Part shown: piece after piece, positions 10,814 through 21,741 of the stretch | Numbering within the stretch: the first letter of the stretch is position 1 | Layout: every line of letters begins with the position of its first letter | NCBI GenBank assembly: GCA_922989275.2 | Contig: OV277857.1 | Location: 80,345,321-80,409,320 of the forward strand | Origin: Gari tellinella | Lineage: Eukaryota; Mollusca; Bivalvia; Cardiida; Psammobiidae | Direction of reading: 5' to 3' | DNA length: 64,000 bases | The notes under the pieces: generated by a model | Told to the model about the DNA's origin: nothing | Seen by the model: only the letters and a program-made list of their open reading frames with translations | The model's database searches: none | Program-made: the position numbers and the translations under genes

Positions 10814-10819
10814 TTTATT
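10814..10819 (-). terminator. Poly(A) signal AATAAA of the membrane-protein gene
   Basis: Read on the minus strand, GTAAATAAAGCACC follows the TAG stop with the hexamer 43 bp downstream. Cleavage would fall at about 10,790-10,800. It supports exon 4 as the last exon. Confidence 0.65.
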
Positions 10820-10861
10820 TACTATTACAACCCTGTGTATTCTCAGCCCCACCCTCGGGCA

Positions 10862-11062
10862 CTAAGTCAATGTCACTTTTTCCGGCGTACCCTCTGCAGA
10901 TGTATCATCTATATATCTCAGGTTTAAATAACTCCGGAAAATGTGCTGGTCTTCTTCGAGCACCATTTCGTCGGTAAAGGCGGGCCCTGGGCCATTACAT
11001 AGCGCCTGGGTCGGGTTCGTCGTTTCTGCCTCGATCATTTCTTCAGGTATGACCATAGAACC
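10862..11062 (-). CDS. Exon 4: terminal exon encoding the cytoplasmic tail
   Basis: The exon encodes residues 248-313 and the stop TAG (10864-10862). The acceptor is ATCAATTTCAG ending at 11063. The tail is acidic and carries Tyr292 in RSYLNLRY. Y-L-N-L fits the Y-x-N pattern bound by Grb2-type SH2 domains when phosphorylated; Tyr297 follows in RYIDD. The protein ends EKVTLT, which is not a canonical PDZ ligand because the last residue is Thr. AATAAA lies 43 bp after the stop, so the 3' UTR would be very short. Base composition is clearly richer in GC than the flanking intron. Function in signalling is inference. Confidence 0.75.
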   Translation of the reverse strand, partial: GSMVIPEEMIEAETTNPTQALCNGPGPAFTDEMVLEEDQHIFRSYLNLRYIDDTSAEGTPEKVTLT

Positions 11063-11099
11063 CTGAAATTGATATAAAATTGTGAACTCCTTCACTGTA

Positions 11100-12280
11100 T
11101 ACTGTTCACTTTTGATTCACACCAGATGTGTTTTGAACAGAATCTTAATAGATTTCACTGATATCAACACTAATATATTTTCTTAATAGAACTATCTGAA
11201 AACAATGTTTTTGAAATGTCAGCCTAAGTACAAATTATCAACAGATGATACGTATATTTTTAGAAGTGAAAGGACTGAGACGAGTGCAATATAGTCCCCG
11301 TTTTATGAACATTCTCTTCAATTTGCGTTTAACTTGACACTGATTTTATCCTTTAACTGCATAGCTCCAAATTAAATGTAAATTAACAGAAAAATTATAA
11401 CGATTTCTCTTTAATTGTGTCCCCACCAAAGCATGTCATTTGTATGGCAGGTGACATCTTGAGAAGTAATGTATTTCTGCTTTATTTATAGACTTGCTGA
11501 AGCAAATATGCTTCTGTCTGTTTTAGTCACCACACGAGTCTCAATATGAGTAACTAAATGCAGTAATATACTGTATCCTACAACATTAGTTAGTGCATGA
11601 TCGTATGAAACTGGTAACTGAGATCTTATGAATACCTGAAATATAGATCTATTTGAACTTTGTTACAAACCAGAATTACTGAATGCAAGCAGCGTAGACC
11701 AAGACCAGTCGCCATGTCAACGACGCGGTGTCTGGTCGGGATGTACACTGTTCGATACTCAACAGTATAGACCGTAATATGCTGCCTAAGATCAACATGA
11801 GATTACGACTAGGTTTGATAAACGCAATTCAATATTTCTTATTTCTCATGTCACGGCCTATTTTCGTTGCCAAATTCCAACAACGAAGTTAAAGAAACAT
11901 AATCAAACATTGAACAAATACAAAATAGGAGAAAAAGACTATAACGCCATGAGTCGTGAACTATAACATCGCATAACAGTAAATTCGACACTAAAATTTA
12001 AACATGATAACACTTTTATTACACATGAAATATCCAGTTTTTAGACAACTTAAACCATTGTTCTTTCAATGCTTAACTCATACTATGCTGGACCTCCAAA
12101 TGGACTCATAATGCACAAACTCGTTCCCCGTTTTGTAAGGGTTAAGACATGGTGCAAGTTGAACAGAAGCTCCCGTAGGAGTTCACTACTTTACCTTCAA
12201 ACTGATATAAGATTGCATCCGTATTAACCATTTCCTGCACAGAACCCCCACCTACTTTTACAAGTAAGTATCACAAACGA
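11100..12280. other. Intron 3, nothing recognised except one worn hairpin
   Basis: AT-rich. GCAAGCAGCGTAGACCAAGA with weak complement at 11690-11755 is the only repeat noted. Confidence 0.5.
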
Positions 12281-12289
12281 ATATTCGTT

Positions 12290-12400
12290 TATGGTGCTGA
12301 TAGATACATGTAGCAGCTTAAAAACTTAATGAAAGTAAAGTAGAACGCTCTTAAAGAAGCTTTCTACTTTACTTTAATCTTGTGTAAAGCAATACCCTAC
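12290..12400 (+). repeat. Snap-back of the C/D type
   Basis: AAACTTAATGAAAGTAAAGT, AGAACGCTC, TTAAAG and near complement GAAGCTTTCTACTTTACTTT. Confidence 0.65.
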
Positions 12401-12825
12401 CTAAAAGCATATATAAAGTTGGTTATAGATTTGAACTTTTGGCTATGGAGGAATGGGTTAACACTACTGTAAAACCGGTTTTATTTGCGAGAATATAATT
12501 TACACGTTAATTCGTAAATGTCTATAGTTTTGAAAATAGATGACGTGCTAGAAATATGGCATGGTGTCGCGAATTAATACAAAATCGCATTTCGCGAAAT
12601 ATCCATGACGCGAAAAATACCTGTTTTACAGTATCTTATGAGCGGTTGTAATTGCGACATTAATCCTAATGAAAGGGCTAGACAGTGCATGAACTTGGAA
12701 AGTGTCTCAACTGAAACTTTTGAAGTTACCATGAGCTAGATGGGAGTTATTCGTCCTCGTTTCCAGTCTATATCTACATTTAAACAGAACAAAATACATT
12801 ACAAACACAATGTAGGTATAAATCT

Positions 12826-12928
12826 TAGTGCCAAACAAGTTAGAGATTGGCTCGTCTGGCTGCAAACTGTACCTATTATTTCAACACAAATGTGTTTATT
12901 TGGAAAGCATAATACCTTCCCCACTGTA
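12826..12928 (+). mobile_element. Right half of an A-like MITE
   Basis: CTGGCTGCAAACTGTACC, TTCAACACAAATGTGTTTAT and CCTTCCCCACTGTA match the right half of old A copies; the left half is unrecognisable. Confidence 0.6.
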
Positions 12929-13065
12929 TGTTTTATTTCGTCTTCTTATTTGAACAAGTTGATAAATAATAACACTACCCTTCTACAGATAGAAGAATTG
13001 CAGTAGAAAATGAAAATTATTTCCAGCGATACAATGGAGAATAGTTCTACATCATCCATTCCCAT

Positions 13066-13217
13066 TTAACCCTTTCAACCCTACATCCCTCTGAAGAGAT
13101 TACTGATTACATATGCAAACAGTGCATACCTTGATCAGAGGCCTCCTATATGAGCCCTCTAATCAGGGTCTGCACTGTTTTATATTTTCATTGGATTTTA
13201 TTGTCATACCAAAATTG
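13066..13217 (+). mobile_element. MITE G, right half replaced or lost
   Basis: TTAA-CCCTTTCAACCCTAC, then GCAAACAGTGCATACCTTG, ATCAGAGGCCTCCTATATG and complement. Truncated where A copy 9 begins. Confidence 0.65.
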
Positions 13218-13467
13218 TACAGTGGAGAATCTGTTATTCTTTCCCAATAAACGCGTTTACGCTAAAACTATTATTTGCAGTGCAAACAGTTTGGAGCCAG
13301 ATCAGACGCCGGGTAACCCGGCGTCTGATCAGGCTCCAAACTGTTTGCCACCAAGATAAACAAGAATTATCAGAATTGTCCAAAAGTTGTTCTTTTCTAC
13401 GTTTTAGTGCTTTGCGTTTGCGTACGTTTGCGTTTAAACGGGAAAGAATAACAGATTCTCCACTGTA
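13218..13467 (-). mobile_element. MITE A copy 9
   Basis: TA flanks, inverted, essentially the exact reverse complement of copy 1. Inserted in or at the edge of a G element (13066-13217). Confidence 0.9.
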
Positions 13468-14167
13468 CCAGAAGAGTGGTTCAAACTGTTTGCAATGGAC
13501 ATACCGTATTTTCAACATGAACGCTTTCATTGGGAAAGAAGAACTGTAAGCAACTATTTGCCTGTAACACTAAACAGTTAGTTATATACTATTCGTTCTA
13601 AGTAACTCTTGTTGTTTATTAGGCTCCCTTGTGGATCAGTTTTGTTAAAACAAACATGAACCAGTCTAATTGAAATTCTGAGTAGATGAGTTAATACTGG
13701 TCTAAATCAACTAACAGTTTAGACCCAGATCGGGGTCTACACTGTTTGCAAATATAATGAGTATATTTTATACAGGTTCATGATGTTAAAAATAGTTTAG
13801 AGTTCGTAATATTTACTGCTCCGAGATTCAGCATATTAGCTACAAACTACAAACTCTTGTTCGGGTTTCTATTTATAAAAGCAAATCTAATACTTTACCA
13901 TTTTCAAGCGTTTCGAGGCGTTGGCCTCGGTCCAAAGGCTAAAATTATTCCTAGAATACAAATAACCCTGAGTATACTGAGCAAATCTTTTTTAAAAGTA
14001 CGTTTCACTGCAAACAAGCTTTCTTCCAGACAAAAGCTGTATCAAACATATCTGAAAGTGATTTCCCTTCATAGTGCATTTTGAAAGTACAATCAAAGTA
14101 TCAAACAGTTTGAATCCAGACGAGATGCCGAGGATCCAGACTGTTTGCTTAAGTCATTGGAATACGT

Positions 14168-14381
14168 TTAACCCTTAGCCCGCCAAATAAATTGTCGTCT
14201 GCTATATTTCTCGTCTGCTTCAAGTTTCAAAGTGCTTCAACGTTGCTCAAAATTGCTGAAAATGTTGTCCGAGTGTCAAACAGCTTGGATCCGGATGAGA
14301 CGCCGAGTTACTCGGCGTCTCATCCGGATCCAAGCTGTTTGCATATGGAGCTATAGTCGTGAGTGGCAGGCTAAGGGTTAA
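14168..14381 (+). mobile_element. MITE B copy 3
   Basis: TTAA flanks. Differs from the copy at 8347 by what I read as one base (TTCAACGTTGC instead of TTCAAAGTTGC) over about 214 bp. In intron 3. Confidence 0.88.
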
Positions 14382-14480
14382 GGCACAAGTAGGGTAAAGT
14401 CTTCCACGCCCTACTATCTACATCAATCTATATAACACAAGGTTTACCTAATCCGAGGGGATTGTAACATGATACATAAT

Positions 14481-14530
14481 AGTACAGTGAAGATAGACAT
14501 TATCCTTTCCAGTTTAACACATTTATGTCA
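14481..14530 (+). mobile_element. Left-end relic of an A-like MITE
   Basis: TACAGTGAAGATAGACATTA followed by CCTTTCCAGTTTAACAC; no matching right end was found. Confidence 0.45.
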
Positions 14531-14732
14531 AATTGATTCGTCCATGCTTATATATTAGATGAGTCCAATTTTTCATTTAAGATCTGGTCTAATTTTTCAA
14601 TTTGTTTTTATTTTGATAGAAAGTTCTGTTAAAAAACATTGTACTCAGATCAGTTGCCGCATAACATGTATGTACTTTATGGGGCGCTAGGAAAGAAAAT
14701 GTTTATAGAAAATAAAAATAAACACAATGAAA

Positions 14733-15961
14733 GACAAGAGGGCCTGAAGGCCCTGATATCGCTCACCATTTGTAATGAAGCCTGATAGCTTTACCTTTGA
14801 ATTTCACCCGTTTTATTCTAAATCCATTCAAGTTTGTCGACCTATTGTAGTATACATGTAGTAGAGTACATCAAAGGCAGATAACTAGTGCCTAAACAAT
14901 ACTGAAATGAAGCCTTTTTCTAGCATTTCAAAGTATATCAAGGGCAGGTAACTGTTGCCACAATGATTACATTTCAACAATAATTGCACTCCTTCCAGAA
15001 TGTATAGCTACATCCTTTGTGTACAAGTATAATCAAAATCCATTGAAAACTGTAGTTGCAAGAGTGTAAACGCTGTAAAATATGGCATTTTCAGCAATTC
15101 AAAGGTAGATATCTCTTGATCTATTTGTCCAATTTCAACCATATTCACCCTTTTTCGTACTCTTATGGTCATATACAATCTGGGCAAGTTTGAGAGAACT
15201 TGGATAAATATTGTGGCCTCTAGCGTGTAAACACTGTTAAATATTATCATTTTCAGCAATTCAAAGGTAGATCACTTTTGATCTATTGATCAGATTACAA
15301 CCATAATTGAACTCATCCAAATTCTTATGGCAATATACAATCTGAGTAAGTTTGAGGAAGATTGGATAAATTTTTTGACCTCTAGAGTGTAAACATCGTT
15401 AAATATGGCATTTTCAGCAATTCAAAGGTAGATAACGCTCGACCTATAAGACTGATTTCAACCATAATCAAACACATTTGAACTCTTATAGTCATTTACA
15501 ATCTGAGCAGGTTTGAGATAGATTGGATAAAAATTGTGGCCTCTAGAGTGTAAACACTGTTAAATATGGCATTTTCAGCAATTCAAAGGTAAATAACTCT
15601 TGATCTATTTGTCTGATTTCAACCATAATCAAACTCATCCAAACTCTTATGGTCATATACAATCTGGGCAAGTTTTAGAAAAATTGGATAAATACTGTGG
15701 CCTCTAGAGTGTAAACACTGTTAAATATGGCATTTTCAGCAGTTCAAAGGTAGATAACTCATGACCTATTTGTCCGATTTCAACCATAATCGAACTCATC
15801 TGAACTCTTATGGCAATATACCATCTGAGCAAGTTTGAGAAAGATTGGATAAATATTGTGGCCTCTAGAGTGTAAACACTAAAATTGTTGACGCCCGGAC
15901 GACGCACGACGGACGATCAAGGATTGCAATAGCTCACCCTGAGCTAGCTCAGGTGAGCTAA
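14733..15961 (+). mobile_element. Helitron/Helentron-like element with 160-bp array
   Basis: Left ACAAGAGGGCCTGAAGGCCC with TCGCTCACC; right hairpin AGCTCACCCTGAGCTAGCTC, AGGTGAGCT then AAAAA. Between are about five 160-bp tandem units and, before the right end, GACGCACGACGGACGATC. The end structure and internal satellite match non-autonomous Helitron-like carriers known from bivalves. No Rep/helicase. It lies in intron 3. Confidence 0.75.
15064..15890 (+). repeat. Tandem array, about 160-bp period
   Basis: The anchor GTGTAAACACTGTTAAATAT followed by GGCATTTTCAGCAATTCAAA recurs at about 15064, 15227, 15388, 15547 and 15708; the first half of the anchor recurs at 15869. Confidence 0.85.
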
Positions 15962-16387
15962 AAATGTAGAAAATTAATTAACCGTTTTATGGAAATGTTG
16001 ACGATTTGTTAAAATCAGAGTTGCAAGCAGTGTGAGTCACAACTCTGGCTGCAAAATTTGTGCAAAATACATAATTGTTAAATCTGAAGCGTGTTTAGTG
16101 TAGAAGAAATAGGGCATCATTCCCTATAGATACTAGTATCAAAATCTATGCCTTCAGGGTTGCATAGATTCAAGTGCTTACCTTCGACCCTTTAGCATAG
16201 TCAGTGGTAGCATGCTTCGAAAATATTATTAGCATTATGCCATTTATCAATTGATATGTTACATTTTTAATAGAGTCAATATATCTTTACACGAGAGTCA
16301 AACAGTTTGGCTCCTGATTAGACGCCGGGTACCTCGGTGTCTTATCAGGAATCACACTGTTTGCAAATGACAATGAGTCGCTCAAAG

Positions 16388-16589
16388 AAGGTAAAGCCAT
16401 ATCCTGCCGATCACGACCTGATTGGTATTTGCAAACAGGTTGGATCCAGATCAGCCACGCGGCGTCCGATCTGGATCAAAACTGTTTGACACTTGTTTTT
16501 AAATGTCCTTAATTTGAAATGTATAAATGTGATTTTCTTTTGCAGACGACAATTTCAAAGCAGGCGATATTTCGGCAGGATAAGGTTAA
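16388..16589 (-). mobile_element. MITE B, decayed
   Basis: Right end GGCAGGATAAGGTTAA, GCAGACGACAATTT and a hairpin GCAAACAGGTTGGATCCAG missing part of the second stem. The left end (CATATCCTGCC) is decayed. A second decayed hairpin is at 16296-16365. Confidence 0.6.
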
Positions 16590-16622
16590 CAATTTTCTGA
16601 ATTGTTGATGGTAATCTATTTA

Positions 16623-16879
16623 CAGGGCTGCCATTTCTCCGGATTTTTCCTAAATCTTCGGATATTTTTGTCTAGTACATGGTAGCTTAAAGTAGGCTGA
16701 AAGTAAAGCAGAATGCGCCTTAAGGCGCATTCTGCTTTACTTTCAGCCTGCTTTAAGCAACCACGTGTCAACAAAACTAGATACAGGCGATGGGTTAAAG
16801 GTAAGATTCGTAAAATCGCACTTGAAAAATGCAAATTTTGAAATCTTAGGATTTTTTATGTCAACTTATGGCAGCCCTG
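16623..16879 (+). mobile_element. E element copy 2
   Basis: Inverted ends CAGGGCTGCCATTTCTCC and AACTTATGGCAGCCCTG; target duplication TATTTA on both sides (16617-16622, 16880-16885). Near-perfect central snap-back GTAGGCTGAAAGTAAAGCAG, AATGCGCCTTAAGGCGCATT. Confidence 0.82.
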
Positions 16880-17150
16880 TATTTATGGAAAGGAGATATA
16901 CTTCAATGCTGGTTAAAGGGATGAGGTAATTATAACATTTTATTATTAACATTTTGAGTTATGTTATGGCGATGTAAAGATAAAATAATAATAGCAAAGT
17001 GTAAACGCTATCGGTAATTTAGGATTACGGAATCTTTTTAGCTCTAGGGCGTTTATTAACCACTTAATGCAATAATAACCCGCTACTCGGCTGCCTTATT
17101 CTGGTGTTGAAAACAGTTTACATGTACCACTGAAGCAGGCTGAATGTATA

Positions 17151-17400
17151 TACAGTGGAGAATCTGTTATTCTTTCCCGTTTAAACGCAAACGTACGCAA
17201 ACGCAAAGCACTAAAACGTAGAAAAGAACAACTTTTGGACAATTCTGATAATTCTTGTTTATCTTGGTGGCAAACAGTTTGGAGCCTGATCAGACGCCGG
17301 GTTACCCGGCGTCTGATCTGGCTCCAAACTGTTTGCACTGCAAATAATAGTTTTAGCGTAAACGTGTTTATTGGGAAAGAATAACAGATTCTCCACTGTA
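17151..17400 (+). mobile_element. MITE A copy 10
   Basis: TA flanks, near-consensus. Inserted in a snap-back of the C/D type: GAAGCAGGCTGAATGTA precedes it and CATTCTGATTTATTTCAGCG follows. Confidence 0.9.
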
Positions 17401-17758
17401 ACAATGCTACTTAGGAACATTCTGATTTATTTCAGCGTTGCTTTAAGTTCCCATCTGGTATTTCATGGCTAGGGCTGCCTGGCTATTTTATAAGGGCTAC
17501 TTTTCTTAGTGTATGAAAGGTGAATATTATGGGGGTAAATAGTGAAATAGGCAAACTTTTATTATGCGCTAATTCAATATAAATAGGAAACATCCTATAG
17601 ATACATGTATATGACTGCCTAATGACAAACGTCATACCTGTTTCTCGAGACTGCATTAATAAAAGAATGACTATACAAGAATCAACTTGACATTGACTCA
17701 ATCCATTATCAACATTTCTTGAATGTTTAAAGTTGGTATAGTAAGGGAGATTCATATG

Positions 17759-18008
17759 TACAGTGGAGAATCTGTTATTCTTTCCCAATAAACGCGTTTA
17801 CGCTAAAACTATTATTTGTAGTGCAAACAGTTTGGAGCCAGATCAGACGCCGGGTAACCCGGCGTCTGATCAGGCTCCAAACTGTTTGCCACCAAGATAA
17901 ACAAGAATTATCGGAATTGTCCAAAAGTTATTCTTTTCTACGTTTTATTGCTTTGCGTTTGCGTACGTTTGCGTTTAAACGGGAAAGAATAACAGATTCT
18001 CCACTGTA
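17759..18008 (-). mobile_element. MITE A copy 11
   Basis: TA flanks, inverted, near-consensus. In intron 3 of the membrane-protein gene. Confidence 0.9.
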
Positions 18009-18039
18009 CATCCTTTACAAACAGTGTATCTGTGAAAAT

Positions 18040-18345
18040 AGCATTTGTCTTAGGCAAACAGTATAAACCCAGAGCCGCCTACAAGAGCCCTCTGGACCTG
18101 GGGCCCGTTTCATAAAACTTCGTACGACAAATGTTGTCGTAAGTCAGATTATAAAACTCTCAATAAGTATTTATTTCTCCATCTAATCCTGTCTTGTGGC
18201 ATCTTTTTGGAATCGTCTTGCAAACACGATTCCAAAAAGGTGTCACAAGACAGGATTCGATTCAGAAATCAGAGATTAAATGTATTTAAGTTTTGACTTA
18301 CGACAACATTTTATGAAACGGGCCCCTGGTCTGCAATATTTGCCA
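18040..18345 (+). mobile_element. G hairpin disrupted by F
   Basis: GCAAACAGTATAAACCCAG, AGCCGCCTACAAGAGCC on the left and GGTCTGCAATATTTGCC on the right of the F element. Confidence 0.6.
18100..18326 (+). mobile_element. MITE F copy 2, inserted in a G hairpin
   Basis: Ends GGGGCCCGTTTCATAAAACT and TTTTATGAAACGGGCCCC. Central CTAATCCTGTCTTGTGGCAT, CTTTTTGGAATCG, TCTTGCAAA and complement. It splits a G-type hairpin (GAGCCCTCTGGACC before, GGTCTGCAATATTTG after). Confidence 0.82.
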
Positions 18346-18378
18346 TATTGCATAAACTAGTTTTGATTAACTCTAGAA

Positions 18379-18625
18379 TACAGTGGATAAGGTGTTATTT
18401 ATTTTTATCTCGTTCCAACCGAAATGAAACCAAAACGCATTGCAATAAAATGAAGAAAATCACACTTTTGTTGAAAAAAATAAAGATTTACTATAATATG
18501 AGTGACAAACAGTATGGAGCCTGATCAGACGACTGTTAAACGGTTTCTGATCTGGCTCCAAACTGTTTTCAATGAGTATAAGGATTTGAGTGTAAACGCG
18601 TTGATTGGAAAAGAATCCCGCTGTA
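18379..18625 (+). mobile_element. Diverged A-like MITE next to exon 3
   Basis: TA-flanked, ends CAGTGGATAAGGTGTTAT and GAATCCCGCTG, centre ACAGTATGGAGCCTGATCAG with a decayed loop. Its right end is 40 bp from the exon 3 donor. Confidence 0.75.
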
Positions 18626-18670
18626 CTGTAGTACATTGTACAGTAGCCGTTGCCAGGTTCAAAGACTTAC

Positions 18671-18737
18671 CGTGGAGGTCCGCCGGTATCCGCCAGCAGG
18701 TGAGCCTTGTTTCTTCTTCCTATTACGATAACAAAAT
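18671..18737 (-). CDS. Exon 3: 67-bp exon with end of membrane helix and basic stop-transfer
   Basis: The exon encodes the last base of codon 225 through Thr247: IFCYRNRKKKQGSPAGGY and then RRTST. The acceptor is TATGTTTTCAG ending at 18738 and the donor is GTAAGT at 18670-18665. Its length (1 mod 3) is exactly what is needed to link exon 2 (phase 2 end) to exon 4 (phase 0 start), which is the main argument for it. It supplies the cytoplasmic positive charges (RNRKKK) expected directly after a type I membrane segment. A diverged A element lies just downstream (18379-18625) and a degenerate hairpin just upstream (18808-18880). Confidence 0.75.
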
Positions 18738-19115
18738 CTGAAAACATAAAATACACGTGTCTTAACTGGTGTGATCCTTTTCCCGCCAAAAACGGGAGTT
18801 GGCATGTAATTGCAAACATTTTGGTCCAGATCAGACGCCGAGTAAGCCAGCGTCTGATTTGGTCCAAACTGTTTGACATTCATATCGATATGTCTTCATT
18901 AAAAATGCATTAGTGAATTCGTTGGGTGTTTTCTTGAAGATGACAAGATCAAAGGAGGTGATAATTTAACGAGATTAAGGTTAATAGATACTTTCCCCCG
19001 TCCTGTTTTAATGGTACATTCATATTTTATATAATTGTCATTCTATGATTAAGATCAACACTTAATACCAAATTCAGCAACGAATTGACTTTGGAATTTC
19101 TTTATGTGTGACAGC

Positions 19116-19366
19116 TTAACTCATTGAACCCTAGTCCCGCATATAGGCGTGTTTTTCAAACAATGTACATGTGAATAGTACACATGTCCTATGCAAATAG
19201 TGAAGACCCAGATCAGAGGGCTCCGAAAGGAGCCCTCTGATCAGGGTCTTCACTGTTTGTCATAATTCCAAAAATTGACAAAAACAACCATTAAAAGTCA
19301 GAAATGGACTGGACTAAAATCGAAACTGGATTTGTCCATTTAAAGTTTCAGGGAGGAAAGAGTTAA
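19116..19366 (+). mobile_element. MITE G copy 1 (reference description)
   Basis: About 250 bp between TTAA sites; ends CTCATTGAACCCTAG and AGGGAGGAAAGAG. Central palindrome GCAAATAGTGAAGACCCAG, ATCAGAGGGCTCC, GAAA, GGAGCCCTCTGATCAGGG, then TCTTCACTGTTTGTC. A conserved right part has AACTGGATTTGTCCATTTAA. The hairpin shares the GCAAA-AGTG and GATCAGA plan of the A/B/S hairpin, but with GGGCTCC in place of CGCCG. Confidence 0.78.
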
Positions 19367-20593
19367 AGAAGACCAACGATACTGCAATAAACTGTTTGAG
19401 AGGTTCCGTTTTCTACATGTAACAGCAATCGGTCTGAAGAAATAATGATACAAGCATGCTCCTTTACTGCATTTCAGATAAACATAGTTTGGGCTGTCAG
19501 TTAAAATCTTTTCGTCAAGGTCTGGCATGTTTGAATGAGCAAGGCATTTCGACGAAATAATTGGAAACGTTATCACTGTGAAAACACACGGCGCCAAGCA
19601 TCGACTACGACCACGCCTTCTAGATATTCACAGCAGCAGTATAGTGTTCCTACCTATAAACTATTTAGCCTAGTTATAAGTCTGACCCTGACCTTGAACA
19701 CTAGAGAATGACAATTAACAAAACACCTGGTGCATAGAATGTTTCATCAAAACGGTTCGTTGTACAAATAGGATGGGTATAATGTCTATTATTATTTTAT
19801 AGAGGTGTTGTTTATCGGCAAAACTGGTTATAAAAGTAAAACGTCTGTAATGGCAAAAGTACAAGTCCTACAAGATAGTGTAAATGTAGATTTGTTGTTG
19901 AATTAGGGTTTTAAGTCGCTTTAACAGTATTTCAGTCATATCGCGACTCCAGGAGAGAAGCTGCCAGATCAACCCCTCATTTACATCGATCTTAAAACAC
20001 GAGGTATTGATCTAGAAATTTGAACCCTGACCAGAATACCAGAAGTACAAATATTCCGGATTTTAACCTTTTCAGCATTTGGACTGACCTACATATACTT
20101 CAATATATGATTAATTTATCCATCAATCGAATCATTGAAAAGATTACACCTTTTAGCAGCCTTCTATACTCTATCATGCAAGGCTATGGCAGTGGTTCCC
20201 CTTCTTTTTACCAGCTGATCAAGCGTGCATGAACCAGAATCACACGGGGTAGATGGTGTAGACTCGGATCAGGGCGCGATAAAATAATTATGTGTACAAT
20301 TATAGGTAACAAAATATGACATTGTTCCTCGGGACTATTCAAGTTTAAATGTTTCTTACGAATTCTTCAGCGACTTTTTTCAGCGCCCTACACATTTTTG
20401 GGCGTATATATCCACAATATGTTTAACACTGATATCTAATATAAACGTTTGTAATAAATAAGCACATATTGTCTAAATGTATGAGTCGTTGAAAAACTAT
20501 TTAAAAATTCCTTTTTATCTAAAATGAAATCAGTAGTGGGGAGGCCTTTACGGCGATAACGTTACAAAACGTACCGATGTTTTTGTTTCACCG
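19367..20593. other. Intron 2, no supported feature
   Basis: A minus-strand frame at 19367-19597 is open but lacks a usable donor. The rest is AT-rich with no element ends recognised. Confidence 0.45.
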
Positions 20594-20966
20594 TACAGTG
20601 CTCCCTCTCCACAACAAAACCCATTGGGAGACAAAAATTGCGTGTGTTGTTCGTAGAGAGTTGTTATTGGGAGGGAAATTGACTTGCATAAATGCAAACA
20701 GCTTGAATCCAGATCAGACGCCGCGCTACGCGGCGTCTGATCTGGATTCAAGCTGTTTGCTACTCGTCATTATATTTTTTATTTCAAAATGTCGAATAAT
20801 ACATTTTGTAATTTTGTGAAAATCAGCAGACGACAATTTTGAGAAAACGATATCGCAGCAGTGCAAGCGTTAAACAAATTTGTCTTGTTTGGTGAACAGT
20901 GGTAATGGTCGTTGTAAGAAGGGGATCGTTGTTCGGAGGACCGTTGTATAGAGAGGGAGTACTGTA
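20594..20966 (+). mobile_element. MITE S copy 1 (reference description)
   Basis: TA-flanked, ends CAGTGCTCCCTCTCCACAAC and GTATAGAGAGGGAGTACTG. Hairpin GCAAACAGCTTGAATCCAG, ATCAGACGCCGCG, CTA and complement. The right half contains GCAGACGACAATTTTGAG, also found in B. So S has Tc1/mariner-like ends around a B-type core. Confidence 0.8.
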
Positions 20967-21079
20967 CCAAGATAGACTTGGAAAACACAACAACGTTACC
21001 ATTATTATACCTGACATAAATACCATAAACCTATTTATCTTCATCAAAAGAGTTCTTACAGAATTACGGTAGTACAGTA

Positions 21080-21375
21080 CAACTCGAATATAACAGTAAC
21101 TCAATTTTGGTTAAAATTTCAAATGACGGCTTATTCGAGTGTACATGTAACAAGTTGAGTGTAAAACAAAATGTTTCTTTATGGCCTTTTTGCTTTACTT
21201 TCATTGTACTTTAAGCAATCACATACAATCGATACTCGATATTTCGAACTCGCTTTAATCGACCTCACCATGCAGTATTTCATAAGTTTAATTTCGATTA
21301 CTCTATCTCGCTTAATTCGAATACACCCGTCTTTCAAAGTTAATTTTAACTATGAAATGTGAGTATGTTCGAACT
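21080..21375 (+). mobile_element. MITE I relics
   Basis: ATTCGAGT-type ends: TACAACTCGAATATAACAGT, CGATATTTCGAACTCGC and GCTTAATTCGAATACACC. Probably two overlapping copies; borders unclear. Confidence 0.5.
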
Positions 21376-21385
21376 AAGTTTGAAG

Positions 21386-21741
21386 TACAGCGTTCCCGCT
21401 CTTCAACGATATCCAAAAGGAGACAACAAATGTGTGCGTTGTTCGGAGGGAGTCGTAATATAGAGGGAAAATGACTAACATTTGCAAACAGCTTGAATCC
21501 AGATCAGACGCCGCGTAACGCGGCGTCTGATCTGATTTCAAGCTGTTTGTCACCCGTCATTCAGTTTTTTTCTGTCAATTATGTTACTTTGAGAAAAACA
21601 GCAGACGACAGTTTTCAGCTGACGATATTGCAGAAGTGAAAGTATCAGACATATAATGTTCTTGTTTTGGGAAGGGCAGCAATGGTCGTTGTAAGAAAGG
21701 AGTCGTTGTTCTGAGGGCCGTTGTAGAGAGGGAACGCTGTA
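21386..21741 (+). mobile_element. MITE S copy 2
   Basis: TA-flanked, ends CAGCGTTCCCGCTCTTCAAC and GTAGAGAGGGAACGCTG. Hairpin GCAAACAGCTTGAATCCAG with a GCGTAACGC tip; GCAGACGACAGTTTTCAG. Confidence 0.8.

Noticed and set aside
14733..15961. CRISPR array in the tandem repeats
   Set aside because: Period about 160 bp with no short repeat/spacer alternation, in a eukaryotic transposon.
19367..19597. Minus-strand frame with KILTDSPNYVYLKCSKGACL in intron 2
   Set aside because: There is an acceptor-like TTTTCACAG but no consensus donor, and including it would break the exon 2 to exon 3 phase unless its length fits; not supported.
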